Positions 6,745-16,382 of a stretch of 64,000 nt of DNA are shown piece by piece. Origin of the DNA: Flavobacterium macacae. Its GTDB lineage: Bacteria; Bacteroidota; Bacteroidia; Flavobacteriales; Flavobacteriaceae. The notes below the pieces were generated by a model. That model did no database searches. It was not told the DNA's origin and worked only from the letters and a program-made list of their open reading frames with translations. The translations under genes were made by a program, and so were the position numbers. The stretch is taken from NCBI RefSeq assembly GCF_003865365.1, contig NZ_RQVR01000001.1, forward strand, positions 187,118 to 251,117, in the 5' to 3' direction. Numbering within the stretch: the first letter of the stretch is position 1; each line of letters begins with the position of its first letter.

Positions 6745-8124
6745 ATGCAACTGTACAACACCTTAAGCGCAGAAGAAAGAGCCGAATTGATTGACCAAGC
6801 CGGCAAACAAAGATTAACTTTGTCTTTCTATGCGTATGCCAAAATTGAAGATCCAAAACAATTTCGCGACGACTTATTTGTAGCCTGGAATCAGCTTGAT
6901 GCCCTTGGCCGAACGTATGTCGCCAAAGAAGGAATCAACGCGCAAATGTCGGTTCCGGCAGAAAACTTCGAAGCTTTTCGAGACACTTTAGAAGCTTATG
7001 ATTTCATGAAAGACATTCGCTTGAATGTTGCCGTGGAACATGACGACCACTCTTTTTTAAAATTGACAGTCAAAGTCAGAGACAAAATCGTTGCCGACGG
7101 CTTGAACGACGAAACTTTTGACGTGACCAATATCGGAGTTCATTTAAAAGCCAAAGAATTCAACCAGATTTTAGACGACCCAAACACGATTGTAGTTGAT
7201 TTCAGAAATCACTATGAAAGTGAAATTGGCCACTTTAAAGGCGCCATCACGCCTGACGTAGAAACTTTTCGCGAATCGCTACCAATTATTAACGAACAGT
7301 TAAAAGAGTTCAAAGAAGATAAAAACCTGGTGATGTATTGCACCGGAGGAATTCGCTGTGAAAAAGCTTCGGCTTATTTCAAGCACCAAGGTTTTAAAAA
7401 CGTGTATCAGCTTGAAGGCGGGATCATCAATTATGCCAAGCAAATCAAGGAAGAAAATATCGAAAGTAAATTCTTGGGGAAAAATTTCGTTTTCGACCAC
7501 CGTTTGGGCGAAAGAATCACAAACGACATTTTATCACAATGCCATCAATGTGGCAAACCGTGCGACAATCACACCAATTGCGAAAACGAAGGCTGTCATT
7601 TGCTATTTATCCAATGCGATGAGTGCAAATCGGCTATGGAAAATTGCTGTTCCACAGAATGCCAAGAAATCATCCACATGTCATTGGCAGATCAAGTAAA
7701 ATTACGCCGTGGCGTGAAAAATGGGAATATGATTTTCAGAAAAGGAAAATCTGATAATTTAAAATTCAAAAATTCGGGAGAATTGTCTGATGTAGCTTTA
7801 GCGACTGCTCCTGAAGATACAGCTGTAATTCAAAAACCGAAAGACATTCGTCAAAAGATCAAAATCAAAAAAGTTTTGGCCGGAAGTGCAACACATTATT
7901 TCCCAAAATCTGAAGTTGGACAGTTTTTAATTGAAAATATCGAACTTTCAATTGGCGACAAAATCCTAATTTCCGGACCAACAACAGGTAATCAAGAAAT
8001 GCAAATCACCGCAATGTTCGTCAATGGACAAGTGGGAACTGTTGCCAAAACAGGCGATAAAATGACTATGAGTCTTCCGTTCCGGATTCGTCTCTCCGAT
8101 AAAATCTATAAGATTTTGGATTAA
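6745..8124 (+). CDS. trhO: tRNA uridine-34 hydroxylase TrhO (rhodanese type) with extra C-terminal domain
   Basis: 459 residues. An N-terminal UPF0176 acylphosphatase-like domain (about 1-125) is followed by a rhodanese domain (about 150-250). Its active loop C-T-G-G-I-R-C spans about residues 199-204. A Cys-rich zinc-type segment follows (about 265-320: CHQCGKPC, C-x5-C, CDECKSAMENCC). TrhO makes 5-hydroxyuridine at tRNA position 34 with O2, the first step to cmo5U/mcmo5U. E. coli YceA is about 350 residues; here a further 90 or so residues (about 370-459; SIGDKILISGPTTG, MSLPFRIRLSDKIY) follow a linker. That tail resembles the C-terminal beta-barrel of U32 peptidase-like proteins, the family of the O2-independent hydroxylase TrhP. 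The core call is firm; the tail identity is inferred. Confidence 0.88.
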   Translation: MQLYNTLSAEERAELIDQAGKQRLTLSFYAYAKIEDPKQFRDDLFVAWNQLDALGRTYVAKEGINAQMSVPAENFEAFRDTLEAYDFMKDIRLNVAVEHDDHSFLKLTVKVRDKIVADGLNDETFDVTNIGVHLKAKEFNQILDDPNTIVVDFRNHYESEIGHFKGAITPDVETFRESLPIINEQLKEFKEDKNLVMYCTGGIRCEKASAYFKHQGFKNVYQLEGGIINYAKQIKEENIESKFLGKNFVFDHRLGERITNDILSQCHQCGKPCDNHTNCENEGCHLLFIQCDECKSAMENCCSTECQEIIHMSLADQVKLRRGVKNGNMIFRKGKSDNLKFKNSGELSDVALATAPEDTAVIQKPKDIRQKIKIKKVLAGSATHYFPKSEVGQFLIENIELSIGDKILISGPTTGNQEMQITAMFVNGQVGTVAKTGDKMTMSLPFRIRLSDKIYKILD

Positions 8125-8224
8125 AAATATTTCTACATTATTTACGTTAAACCTATTTCATATTTTATGAGATAGGTTTTTTGTTTTTAAAACATAATGC
8201 ATTGAAAATCAACAACTTTTCAAC

Positions 8225-8257
8225 TTTGCAGTATAAATTTAAAAATCACTATCTTTA
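8225..8257 (+). promoter_or_regulatory. Promoter of the ricT-gldH-PBP1A operon
   Basis: TTTG at 8225-8228 and TATCTTTA at 8250-8257 (7 of 8 to TAnnTTTG) are 21 bp apart, a good Bacteroidota promoter. The ATG follows at 8314. Confidence 0.6.
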
Positions 8258-8313
8258 CGCTCAAAACTTTTTAAGAATTTTAAGTTGTGTTCGCGCAACA
8301 TCTATATAAAATT

Positions 8314-9816
8314 ATGGCCTGTACAAGTTGTTCAACATCTGATGGTGGCGCACCAAAAGGATGTGGAAATAAAGGAAATTGTGGCACGGACAGCTGCAAC
8401 AAACTGACGGTATTCGACTGGCTTTCAAACATGAGCATGCCAAACGGCGAAGCTCCATTTGACTGTGTCGAGATACGATTCAAAAACGGAAGAAAAGAAT
8501 TTTACCGAAATACGGAGAAACTAACCTTGAGCATGGGAGATATTGTGGCAACAGAAGCCTCTCCTGGTCATGACGTTGGTATCATTACGCTTACCGGCGA
8601 ATTGGTAAAAATTCAGATGAAGAAAAAAGGCGTAAATCATACCAGCAATGAAATTGGTAAAATTTACAGAAAAGCTTCACAAAAAGATATTGATATTTGG
8701 TCAGACGCACGCGCAAAAGAAGAGCCGATGAAGGTCCGCGCCCGTGAATTGGCAATTGCCCAAAAATTAGAAATGAAAATTTCTGATATCGAGTTTCAAG
8801 GTGACGGTTCAAAAGCGACGTTTTATTACACCGCCAACGACCGTGTTGATTTTCGTATGCTGATCAAGGATTTCGCCAAAGAATTCAGTACCAGAATTGA
8901 GATGAAACAAGTAGGTTTCCGTCAAGAAGCGGCTCGTTTGGGCGGTATCGGTTCTTGCGGAAGAGAACTTTGCTGCTCTACTTGGCTGACTGATTTTAGA
9001 AGCGTGAATACTTCTGCGGCACGTTACCAGCAACTTTCATTGAATCCGCAGAAATTGGCGGGACAATGCGGTAAACTGAAATGCTGTTTGAACTATGAAT
9101 TAGACACTTACATGGATGCCTTAAAAAGTTTTCCAGATTTTGACACCAAATTAGTTACTGAAAAAGGTGACGCCATTTGTCAAAAACAAGATATTTTCAA
9201 AGGATTGATGTGGTTTGCTTACACCAATAATTTTGCAAATTGGCACGTTTTAAAAATCGACCAGGTAAACGAAATCATTGCTGAAAATAAGCAAAAAATA
9301 AAAGTTTCCTCATTAGAAGATTATGCTCTTGATGAAGTTGCAGAACCTGAAAAGGACTTCAACAATGCGATGGGACAAGAGAGCTTGACACGTTTTGACC
9401 AGCCAAAGAAAAAGAAAAGACCTGCCAAAAAGCGCAAGCCAGAAGGTGAAGCTACAACTTCAAAAGGTCCGGCAATTCAAAAAAATACGCCAGAAAATAG
9501 AAGTCAAGGACCCAAGCCAGTTCAAAAAATTGTGCCAAATGCCAACCCGAATCAAAAACAAAATTTGAATCAAAAGCCAGCACAAAATCCAAATCAAAAA
9601 CCGGCAATAAACCCGAATCAAAAGCAGTCGAACCCGAATCAGGCTCAAAAACCGGCAAATCCAAATCAAAAGGCAAACCCGAATCCAAATCAAAAGCCGA
9701 ATCCAAACAAAAACAACAATAAAAACAGGCCTCAAAAGCCAGCACCAGAGAATAAAACCGAAACTAAACCAGATAACAAAATAATTCCAGTCAAAAAAAA
9801 TGAGCCTGAAAAATAG
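8314..9816 (+). CDS. ricT: PSP1/RicT family protein with asparagine-proline-rich tail
   Basis: A 500-residue protein related to B. subtilis YaaT/RicT, part of an Fe-S-containing complex that affects RNase Y and phosphorelay activity. It begins with a Cys-rich stretch (MACTSCSTSDGG). The PSP1 domain lies at about residues 40-310 and has the paired Cys motifs C-G-R-E-L-C-C and C-G-K-L-K-C-C, plausible Fe-S ligands. After about residue 350 the sequence becomes K/R-rich, then a low-complexity tail repeating N-P-N-Q-K-P. ATG 8314 is chosen over GTG 8287 because the Cys-rich start is the usual N-terminus. The gene overlaps gldH by 17 bp and heads the operon ricT-gldH-PBP1A. What it does in Bacteroidota is not established. 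Confidence 0.85.
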   Translation: MACTSCSTSDGGAPKGCGNKGNCGTDSCNKLTVFDWLSNMSMPNGEAPFDCVEIRFKNGRKEFYRNTEKLTLSMGDIVATEASPGHDVGIITLTGELVKIQMKKKGVNHTSNEIGKIYRKASQKDIDIWSDARAKEEPMKVRARELAIAQKLEMKISDIEFQGDGSKATFYYTANDRVDFRMLIKDFAKEFSTRIEMKQVGFRQEAARLGGIGSCGRELCCSTWLTDFRSVNTSAARYQQLSLNPQKLAGQCGKLKCCLNYELDTYMDALKSFPDFDTKLVTEKGDAICQKQDIFKGLMWFAYTNNFANWHVLKIDQVNEIIAENKQKIKVSSLEDYALDEVAEPEKDFNNAMGQESLTRFDQPKKKKRPAKKRKPEGEATTSKGPAIQKNTPENRSQGPKPVQKIVPNANPNQKQNLNQKPAQNPNQKPAINPNQKQSNPNQAQKPANPNQKANPNPNQKPNPNKNNNKNRPQKPAPENKTETKPDNKIIPVKKNEPEK

Positions 9817-10285
9817 CCTCCTATTTATTTTTGCCGTAGTGCTTTTGGTTTCCTGCGATAAAAAAAGAGTTTTTGACCAATACAAATCCTTCGGGACCAC
9901 TTGGCCAAAAGACAGCATTGCCTCTTTTATTTATAACAATCAAGATACCACAAAGGCATACGATTTGTACCTCAACTTGCGTTCTAACAATGAGTATCCT
10001 TTTAATAATATCTTTTTGATTGTGATGACTGAAGCTCCGGGCGGAATGACAAAAGTGGATACCGTTGAATATCAAATGGCAAATCCAGACGGAAGTTTGC
10101 TTGGCGATGGTTTTTCGGATTTAAAAGAAAGCAAATTGTATTTCAAGGAAAAATTCAAGTTTGACAAAATTGGGGATTATAAAATTGGAATCCAACAAGC
10201 GGTTCGCCAAACCGGAAAAGTAGATGGCGTTCCAGATTTAAAAGGAATTACCGAAATTGGTTTTAGAGTAGAAAAATTAGATTAA
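9800..10285 (+). CDS. gldH: Gliding motility lipoprotein GldH
   Basis: 161 residues with a lipoprotein signal peptide whose lipobox is LVSCD (Cys at about residue 19). The mature protein matches GldH: FDQYKSF near the lipid anchor, then ITEIGFRVEKLD at the end. GldH is one of the lipoproteins needed for gliding in Flavobacterium johnsoniae, probably through assembly or stability of the T9SS/gliding machinery. It overlaps the end of ricT by 17 bp and is followed after 4 bp by the penicillin-binding protein gene, so all three appear translationally coupled. It agrees with the T9SS sorting domain found on the subtilase in this window. Confidence 0.9.
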   Translation: MSLKNSLLFIFAVVLLVSCDKKRVFDQYKSFGTTWPKDSIASFIYNNQDTTKAYDLYLNLRSNNEYPFNNIFLIVMTEAPGGMTKVDTVEYQMANPDGSLLGDGFSDLKESKLYFKEKFKFDKIGDYKIGIQQAVRQTGKVDGVPDLKGITEIGFRVEKLD

Positions 10286-10289
10286 AGTT

Positions 10290-12602
10290 ATGGCAACTAA
10301 AAAAAATAACGGCCAAGGCAAAGACTTGGCTTATTATAACAGACAATTCTGGAAACTATTTTTAATCGGAATCGGTTGTGGCTTCTTGTTCTTTTTGTTT
10401 GCTTCTTGGGGACTTTTTGGCTCCATGCCTTCGTTTGAAGAACTTGAAAATCCAGAATCAAATCTGGCAACCGAAATTATTTCTTCGGATGGAGAAACAC
10501 TCGGCAAATTTTATAACGAAAATAGAACTGCAATCAAGTATTCTGATCTTCCAAAACACTTGGTTGATGCCTTGATTTCAACAGAAGACGAACGTTTTTA
10601 TGAGCATTCTGGAATTGATACCAGAGGAACTTTAAGAGCCATCGCCGGATTGGGAAGCAGTGGCGGAGCAAGTACAATTACGCAACAGCTTGCCAAACTT
10701 TTATTTCACGGAGAACGTTCAAGAAATCCGATCATTGCCGTGGTTCAAAAAGCAAAAGAATGGATTATTGCTACGCGTTTAGAAAGACAATATACAAAGC
10801 AGGAAATCATTGCAATGTATTTTAATAAAGCCGATTTTGTCAATAATGCTGTGGGAATTCGTACTGCTTCAAGAGTTTATTTCGGTAAAGAACCTCGCGA
10901 TTTGAAAATTGAAGAGGGTGCTGTTTTAGTCGGAATGTTAAAAAATCCATCTTTTTTTAATCCTTTAAGGGAAAAAAGAAAACAATTGGTTTTTGACCGA
11001 AGAAATACGGTCTTGAGCCAAATGGTGAAAAATGACAAATTAGAACCTGCTGCAAAAGAATCGCTTGCAAAAAAACCATTGGTTTTAGATTATCATCCAG
11101 AAAGCCATAACGAAGGAATTGCTACTTATTTCAGGGAATATCTTCGTGATTTCATGAAAACTTGGGTAAAAGAAAATCCTAAAAAAGATGGTGGCGATTA
11201 TGATATTTATAGAGACGGTTTAAAAATTTATACTACGATTGATTCCAGAATGCAACGATACGCTGAAGAAGCTGTTAGCGCACACATGGCAAATCTTCAA
11301 AAAGAATTTTTCAAACAAGCCAAATCAAATAAAAATGCCCCTTTCATCAAATTGTCTGACGCAGAAACCAACTCCTTGATGGAACGCGCCAGAAAATCGT
11401 CTGAAAGATGGAGACAAATGAGCGCTCAAGGAAAAAGTGAAGGTGAGATCAAAAAATCATTTGATGTAAAAACAGACATGACGGTCTTTACTTGGAAAGG
11501 TGAAAAAGATACCATAATGACGCCAAACGATTCAATCAGATATTACAAACATTTCTTGCGAACAGGCTTAATGTCAATGGAACCGCAAACAGGTCACGTG
11601 AAAGCCTGGGTTGGAGGAATTAATTACAAACATTTTCAGTACGATCACGTAGGCCAAGGAGCAAGACAAGTGGGTTCTACATTCAAGCCTTTTGTCTATG
11701 CCGCTGCCATTGAACAGCAAGGTTATTCTCCTTGCGACTCGATTATTGATGCGCCTTACACCATTCCAAAAGGCAGACACAATGTTACCGAAACTTGGAC
11801 ACCAAGAAATTCAAACGGTACTTATAAAGGAATGGTTACTTTAAAATCAGCGCTGGCAAATTCAATCAACACCGTTTCGGCTAAATTGATTGATAAAGTA
11901 GGTCCGGATGCTGTAATTGATTTGGTAAAAAAATTAGGAGTTAATTCTAAAATTCCTTCGCAACCGTCGATTGCTTTGGGAGCTGTAGAAATTACAGTAC
12001 AAGATATGGTTGCCGCTTACAGTACTTTTGCCAACAAAGGGGTGTATGTAAAACCGCAAGTTATTACGCGAATTGAAGATAAAAACGGAGTCGTCCTTTA
12101 TGAATCGACACCTGTTTCTCACGATGTTTTAAATCAAGATATCGCTTATGCGGTGATTAAACTTCTAGAAGGCGTTACTGAATTTGGTTCTGGAGGTCGT
12201 TTGAGAACTGACGGTGGCGGATATGGTTATGAAATGATGACCGGATATCCATACGTTTTAAGAAATCCAATCGCGGGTAAAACCGGAACAACTCAAAATC
12301 AATCTGACGGTTGGTTCGTGGGAATGGTTCCAAATTTAGCCACTGGAGTGTGGGTTGGAAACGAAGACCGTTCTGCGCATTTTAAGAGCATCACTTATGG
12401 CCAGGGAGCTGTTATGGCTTTACCTGTTTGGGGATTGTATATGAAAAAATGCTACGCAGATAAAGAACTTAACGTATCAAAAGAAGCCTTTGAACGCCCA
12501 AAAAATCTCTCTATAAAAGTAGATTGCTGGTCACCGCCGGTCAAAAAAGATTCCACTGATGTGGATATAGAAGAACAAAACACAGATGAATTTGATTTCT
12601 AA
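10290..12602 (+). CDS. Bifunctional penicillin-binding protein 1A
   Basis: A 770-residue class A PBP. A single N-terminal membrane anchor (about residues 25-47) is followed by a GT51 glycosyltransferase domain with STEDERFYEHSGID (catalytic Glu) and STITQQLAK. The transpeptidase domain carries GSTFKPF (Ser at about 463), the SxN motif in SALANSINTVS, and GKTGTT at about 663. It polymerises and cross-links peptidoglycan on the periplasmic face of the inner membrane. It is the last gene of the ricT-gldH operon, 4 bp after gldH, and a terminator follows immediately. No motif is missing and the length is normal. Confidence 0.95.
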   Translation: MATKKNNGQGKDLAYYNRQFWKLFLIGIGCGFLFFLFASWGLFGSMPSFEELENPESNLATEIISSDGETLGKFYNENRTAIKYSDLPKHLVDALISTEDERFYEHSGIDTRGTLRAIAGLGSSGGASTITQQLAKLLFHGERSRNPIIAVVQKAKEWIIATRLERQYTKQEIIAMYFNKADFVNNAVGIRTASRVYFGKEPRDLKIEEGAVLVGMLKNPSFFNPLREKRKQLVFDRRNTVLSQMVKNDKLEPAAKESLAKKPLVLDYHPESHNEGIATYFREYLRDFMKTWVKENPKKDGGDYDIYRDGLKIYTTIDSRMQRYAEEAVSAHMANLQKEFFKQAKSNKNAPFIKLSDAETNSLMERARKSSERWRQMSAQGKSEGEIKKSFDVKTDMTVFTWKGEKDTIMTPNDSIRYYKHFLRTGLMSMEPQTGHVKAWVGGINYKHFQYDHVGQGARQVGSTFKPFVYAAAIEQQGYSPCDSIIDAPYTIPKGRHNVTETWTPRNSNGTYKGMVTLKSALANSINTVSAKLIDKVGPDAVIDLVKKLGVNSKIPSQPSIALGAVEITVQDMVAAYSTFANKGVYVKPQVITRIEDKNGVVLYESTPVSHDVLNQDIAYAVIKLLEGVTEFGSGGRLRTDGGGYGYEMMTGYPYVLRNPIAGKTGTTQNQSDGWFVGMVPNLATGVWVGNEDRSAHFKSITYGQGAVMALPVWGLYMKKCYADKELNVSKEAFERPKNLSIKVDCWSPPVKKDSTDVDIEEQNTDEFDF

Positions 12603-12611
12603 ATTATCTAT

Positions 12612-12638
12612 AAAACGCCTTTCTTAAGGCGTTTTTTT
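12612..12638 (+). terminator. Terminator after the PBP1A gene
   Basis: AAAACGCCTT (12612-12621) and AAGGCGTTTT (12626-12635) form a perfect 10-bp stem with a TCTT loop, then more T. Confidence 0.9.
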
Positions 12639-12671
12639 ATATATTTATCCTCCAAAACAAACATTCTTTAT

Positions 12672-13373
12672 ATGATTAATAAAAAAGTCGCATCGGTGAG
12701 TGATGCACTGAAAGATATCCAAGACGGGCAAACCATTATGCTCGGCGGTTTCGGACTTTGTGGCATTCCTGAAAACAGCATTGCCGAATTGGTGAAATTA
12801 GAAGTTACTGATTTGACTTGCATTTCTAACAATGCCGGAGTTGATGATTTCGGATTGGGATTATTGCTTCAAAAACGCCAAATCAAAAAAATGATCTCTT
12901 CATATGTAGGTGAAAACGCTGAATTTGAGCGCCAGATGCTTTCCGGAGAATTAGATGTTGAATTGACGCCTCAAGGAACTCTAGCTGAAAAATGCCGCGC
13001 GGCCCAAGCCGGAATTCCAGCCTTTTTTACTCCTGCTGGTTTTGGAACTGAAGTGGCCGAAGGAAAAGAAGCACGAGAATTCAATGGCAAGATGCACATT
13101 ATGGAAGAAGCGTACAAAGCTGATTTTGCAATCGTAAAAGCTTGGAAAGGCGATGAAGCCGGGAATTTAATCTTCAAAGGAACGGCAAGAAATTTTAATT
13201 CATGTATGGCTGGCGCAGCGAATATTACTGTTGCCGAAGTAGAAGAACTGGTTCCTGCGGGAAGCTTAGACCCAAATCAAATTCACATTCCCGGAATTAT
13301 GGTGCAGCGAATCTTCCAAGGAGAAAAATTTGAGAAAAGAATAGAACAAAGAACAACTAGAAAAAGAGACTAA
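12672..13373 (+). CDS. scoA: 3-oxoacid CoA-transferase subunit A
   Basis: The 233-residue alpha subunit of a family I CoA-transferase. It shows the glycine-rich [13 protein letters not shown] loop at about residues 22-34, [23 protein letters not shown] in the middle and [16 protein letters not shown] near residue 120. With subunit B it moves CoA between succinyl-CoA and acetoacetate (or a related 3-oxoacid) in the cytoplasm. The B gene follows after 2 bp, so the pair is a tight two-gene operon ended by a shared terminator. Succinyl-CoA:acetoacetate transferase is more likely than butyrate-type because of the overall match to ScoA, but substrate cannot be proved from sequence. Confidence 0.92.
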   Translation: MINKKVASVSDALKDIQDGQTIMLGGFGLCGIPENSIAELVKLEVTDLTCISNNAGVDDFGLGLLLQKRQIKKMISSYVGENAEFERQMLSGELDVELTPQGTLAEKCRAAQAGIPAFFTPAGFGTEVAEGKEAREFNGKMHIMEEAYKADFAIVKAWKGDEAGNLIFKGTARNFNSCMAGAANITVAEVEELVPAGSLDPNQIHIPGIMVQRIFQGEKFEKRIEQRTTRKRD

Positions 13374-13375
13374 CG

Positions 13376-14035
13376 ATGGCTTTAGATAAAAATCAAATTG
13401 CAAAAAGAATAGCAAAAGAAGTTAAAGACCAATATTTCGTTAATCTAGGAATCGGGATTCCGACATTGGTTGCCAATTATGTTCGTGAAGATATTTCAGT
13501 GGAATTTCAAAGTGAAAATGGCGTTCTCGGCATGGGCCCGTTTCCCTTTGAAGGCGAAGAAGATGCCGATGTAATTAATGCCGGTAAACAAACCATCACC
13601 ACGCTTACGGGCGCGAGTTTTTTTGATTCTGCTTTCAGTTTCGGAATGATCCGTAGCCAAAAAGTAGATTTGACCATTCTTGGTGCGATGGAAGTTGCCG
13701 AAAACGGAGACATTGCCAACTGGAAAATTCCAGGAAAAATGGTAAAAGGAATGGGTGGCGCCATGGATTTAGTGGCATCTGCCGAAAACATCATCGTGGC
13801 AATGATGCACGTCAACAAAGCCGGAGAGTCAAAACTTTTAAAAAGATGTTCGTTGCCATTGACGGGCGTTGGATGTGTGAAAAAAGTGGTTACCGAATTG
13901 GCAGTTTTAGAAATTGTTCCTGAAGGTTTTAAACTTTTAGAAAGAGCTCCAGGCGTTTCAGTAGAAGAAATTCAGAAAGCAACAGAAGGAAATTTGATCA
14001 TCGAGGGAGAGATTCCTGAAATGATCATTGATTAA
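13376..14035 (+). CDS. scoB: 3-oxoacid CoA-transferase subunit B
   Basis: The 219-residue beta subunit. It holds the catalytic glutamate in the family I signature S-E-N-G (QSENGVLGMGPFP, about residues 44-56); the Glu forms the glutamyl-CoA thioester intermediate. NLGIGIPTLVANY near residue 23 and GAMDLVASAENIIVAMMHV near 130 are also typical. It starts 2 bp after subunit A ends. Together the two subunits allow ketone-body or acetoacetate entry into central metabolism. The length is normal and nothing is missing. Confidence 0.93.
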   Translation: MALDKNQIAKRIAKEVKDQYFVNLGIGIPTLVANYVREDISVEFQSENGVLGMGPFPFEGEEDADVINAGKQTITTLTGASFFDSAFSFGMIRSQKVDLTILGAMEVAENGDIANWKIPGKMVKGMGGAMDLVASAENIIVAMMHVNKAGESKLLKRCSLPLTGVGCVKKVVTELAVLEIVPEGFKLLERAPGVSVEEIQKATEGNLIIEGEIPEMIID

Positions 14036-14050
14036 ATTTTCTGCATAAAT

Positions 14051-14090
14051 AAAAAAGCCACAAATTTTAAAACTTGTGGCTTTTTTATTA
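14051..14090. terminator. Bidirectional terminator between scoB and a convergent gene
   Basis: AAAAAAGCCACAA (14051-14063) pairs with TTGTGGCTTTTTT (14074-14086). There is A/T tract on both sides, so it can serve both strands. Confidence 0.88.
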
Positions 14091-14105
14091 TAATCTACAT
14101 CTATT

Positions 14106-14495
14106 TTATTTGCCCAGATAAGCCAGCAAAACTTCATTCGCATTGCCAAAAGTTGGAGGCTGGTCTGTTATGCTCACCGCCCTTTTCTTGTTTAATTTAT
14201 AAGTCAAATCAAATTCTGTCGTAAACAAAATTGCCGATAAGAAAGGATTGTTAATAAAAGGAAGCAATCGGTCAAAAGCACTATTGACGGTATGTGTTTC
14301 CATTATTTCTTCTTGCTGGAATCTAAACTTAAGTTCAAATTTCAACTCGTTTTTATCTAAAACGGGGCGGATAAAAATATTTTTTAATTCTGAATTACCA
14401 ATCGTTTTTGCAAAAGTAAGCTTGGCAAAAGTTCCATCAGAAAGACTCGTTTTAAAATGTTCATAAAACTCAGAAAATGTATCGGTAAATGTCAT
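14106..14495 (-). CDS. Uncharacterised conserved-looking cytoplasmic protein (129 aa)
   Basis: I do not recognise this 129-residue protein with certainty. It has no signal peptide or membrane helix. Visible stretches are FAKLTFAKT, SELKNIFIRPVL, ELKFELKFRFQQEEIMETH and LLPFINNPFLSAILFTT. The LKNIFIRPV..ELKF pattern faintly recalls the N-terminal region of a group of putative SAM-dependent methyltransferases, but no methyltransferase motif follows. It lies 12 bp downstream of the ABC ATPase gene on the same strand, so it is probably co-transcribed with it, and ends at a bidirectional terminator. Confidence 0.6.
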   Translation of the reverse strand: MTFTDTFSEFYEHFKTSLSDGTFAKLTFAKTIGNSELKNIFIRPVLDKNELKFELKFRFQQEEIMETHTVNSAFDRLLPFINNPFLSAILFTTEFDLTYKLNKKRAVSITDQPPTFGNANEVLLAYLGK

Positions 14496-14507
14496 AATTA
14501 TTATTTT

Positions 14508-16196
14508 TTAATTCCCTTTCGGAATGGCTTCAATTAATTTTTTAGTGTATTCTTTCTGCGGATTTTCATATAAAACATCGGCATCTGCCAATTCTTCAAT
14601 TTTTCCTTTGTTCATGACCAAAACCTGATCAGACATGTATTTTACAACAGCCAGATCGTGCGAAATAAAAATATAAGTAAACCCGAAATTCTCTTTTAAT
14701 TCGTTCAATAAATTCAATACCTGTGCTTGAACCGAAATATCTAAAGCGGAAACCGATTCGTCACAAACAATCAATTTGGGTTGCAAAGCAATCGTTCTCG
14801 CAATCCCGATTCTTTGCCTTTGCCCTCCCGAAAATTCGTGCGGATAACGGTTAAAAAATGGGGCTCCTAATCCTACTCTATCTAAAATTTCGAGGGTTTT
14901 TTGCTTTCTTTCAGCATCATTTTTATACAAATTATGTACTTTCATCGGTTCCATAATTGCTTTTCCGACAGGAATTCTCGGATTCAAGGAGGAATAAGGA
15001 TCCTGAAAAATAATCTGTATTTCTTTTCGAAGACTTCGAATTTCTTCTGACGGAAGCTTTGTAATATCAACACCTCGGTAAAAAATTTGTCCCGAAGTTG
15101 CTTTGTCTAATTGTAAAATGGTATTTCCCAAAGTCGATTTTCCACAGCCTGATTCTCCCACCAAGCCTAAAGTTTCACCTTCATAAATTTTAAAACTGAC
15201 ATCGTTCACCGCTTTAAATCCGGTTTTTTTCCCGAACAATCCCGCGGTTGAAAAATATTCTTTTTCTACGTTTCTTACTTCTAAAATCGGATCTTGCCTG
15301 TATAGTTTTTCTTGCGCTTTTTTCCTTTCTTCCGAAGTTATAATTTCTGAATTTACTGAATTCTCCAAATAATCTTTTATCGTCGGAAGCCTTTTCAATC
15401 GCACCGCTAATGAAGGCCTCGAACTAATTAAAGCTTGTGTGTAAATATGCTGTGGGTTGTGAAAAACATCCACCGCACTGCCTTGTTCCACAATTTCGCC
15501 CTGGTACATCACCAACACGCGGTTGGCAATTTCAGAAACCAGCGCCAAATCGTGTGAAATAAAAATGATGCTCATTCCGGTTTCTTGCTGGATATCTTTC
15601 AAGAGCTGGATGATTTCATTTTGAACGGTTACATCCAAAGCCGTAGTTGGCTCGTCAGCAATTAAAACTTTTGGCTTGCAAGCAATTGCCATCGCAATCA
15701 TCACGCGCTGTTTTTGTCCGCCTGAAATTTGGTGCGGATAACTTTCATAAATCTTTTCTGGATCAGGAAGTTTTACTCTTGAAAACAGCTGTAAAACTTC
15801 TTGCTTGATCTCTTTTTTAGAAAGCTTTGTATGCTGTTCTAAAATCTCGGCCACTTGAAAACCACATTTCAAGGAAGGATTCAAAGAACTCATCGGCTCT
15901 TGAAAAATCATCGAAATTTGTTTTCCTCTTAAATTTTGAAGTTCTTTTTTAGATAAAGTGGCAATATTTTTTCCTTCGAATACAATTTCTCCATCTGAAA
16001 CTTTTGAAATATTTTGAGGCAGCAAACCCACAATTGCCAAAGAAGAAACGGATTTGCCAGAGCCAGATTCACCTACAATTCCAAGTATTTCGTTCGATTC
16101 CAGCGTATAATTTATCCGCTTGATTATCGGAAGAAATTCTTTTTCTATCTTAAAAGAAATTTCAAGATTTTGGATGTTTAGCAACGGTGTTTTCAT
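14508..16196 (-). CDS. Tandem peptide-type ABC transporter ATPase
   Basis: 562 residues made of two ABC ATPase domains in one chain, each with all motifs. Domain 1 has Walker A GESGSGKS at about residue 41, signature ISGGQKQR and Walker [10 protein letters not shown]. Domain 2 has GESGCGKS at about 342, FSGGQRQR and [10 protein letters not shown]. Each is followed by an oligopeptide-transporter C-terminal extension with [10 protein letters not shown] or [10 protein letters not shown]. This is the fused DppD-DppF arrangement seen in YejF and GsiA, which power dipeptide or microcin import with two permeases and a binding protein. No permease or binding-protein gene is nearby, so the partners lie elsewhere. 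The uncharacterised 129-residue protein gene follows after 12 bp. Confidence 0.92.
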   Translation of the reverse strand: MKTPLLNIQNLEISFKIEKEFLPIIKRINYTLESNEILGIVGESGSGKSVSSLAIVGLLPQNISKVSDGEIVFEGKNIATLSKKELQNLRGKQISMIFQEPMSSLNPSLKCGFQVAEILEQHTKLSKKEIKQEVLQLFSRVKLPDPEKIYESYPHQISGGQKQRVMIAMAIACKPKVLIADEPTTALDVTVQNEIIQLLKDIQQETGMSIIFISHDLALVSEIANRVLVMYQGEIVEQGSAVDVFHNPQHIYTQALISSRPSLAVRLKRLPTIKDYLENSVNSEIITSEERKKAQEKLYRQDPILEVRNVEKEYFSTAGLFGKKTGFKAVNDVSFKIYEGETLGLVGESGCGKSTLGNTILQLDKATSGQIFYRGVDITKLPSEEIRSLRKEIQIIFQDPYSSLNPRIPVGKAIMEPMKVHNLYKNDAERKQKTLEILDRVGLGAPFFNRYPHEFSGGQRQRIGIARTIALQPKLIVCDESVSALDISVQAQVLNLLNELKENFGFTYIFISHDLAVVKYMSDQVLVMNKGKIEELADADVLYENPQKEYTKKLIEAIPKGN

Positions 16197-16382
16197 ATCG
16201 ATAAAAGTAACAAAATTGGCTGTCTGTAAAAAGAAAACCCAAAGATCTTTTTAAACGTATATAATAAGAATCTTTTAATAATAGAAACACATTTTTAAAA
16301 CTTATCGCTTAAATTGAAGGTAATTCCTATTTTATAAATAATATTTTTAAAAGTTTATTGCACATCATTCAATTGATTATAT

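Noticed and set aside
9541-9720. Regular short repeats that might suggest a CRISPR array
   Set aside because: The units are 12-18 bp codon repeats of N-P-N-Q-K within an intact coding frame, without spacers of constant size.
9452-9918. Long reverse frames over the end of ricT
   Set aside because: They mirror the N-P-N-Q-K-P repeat codons on the other strand; composition is biased (Leu/Phe/Asp or Ile/Leu/Trp) and there is no family resemblance.
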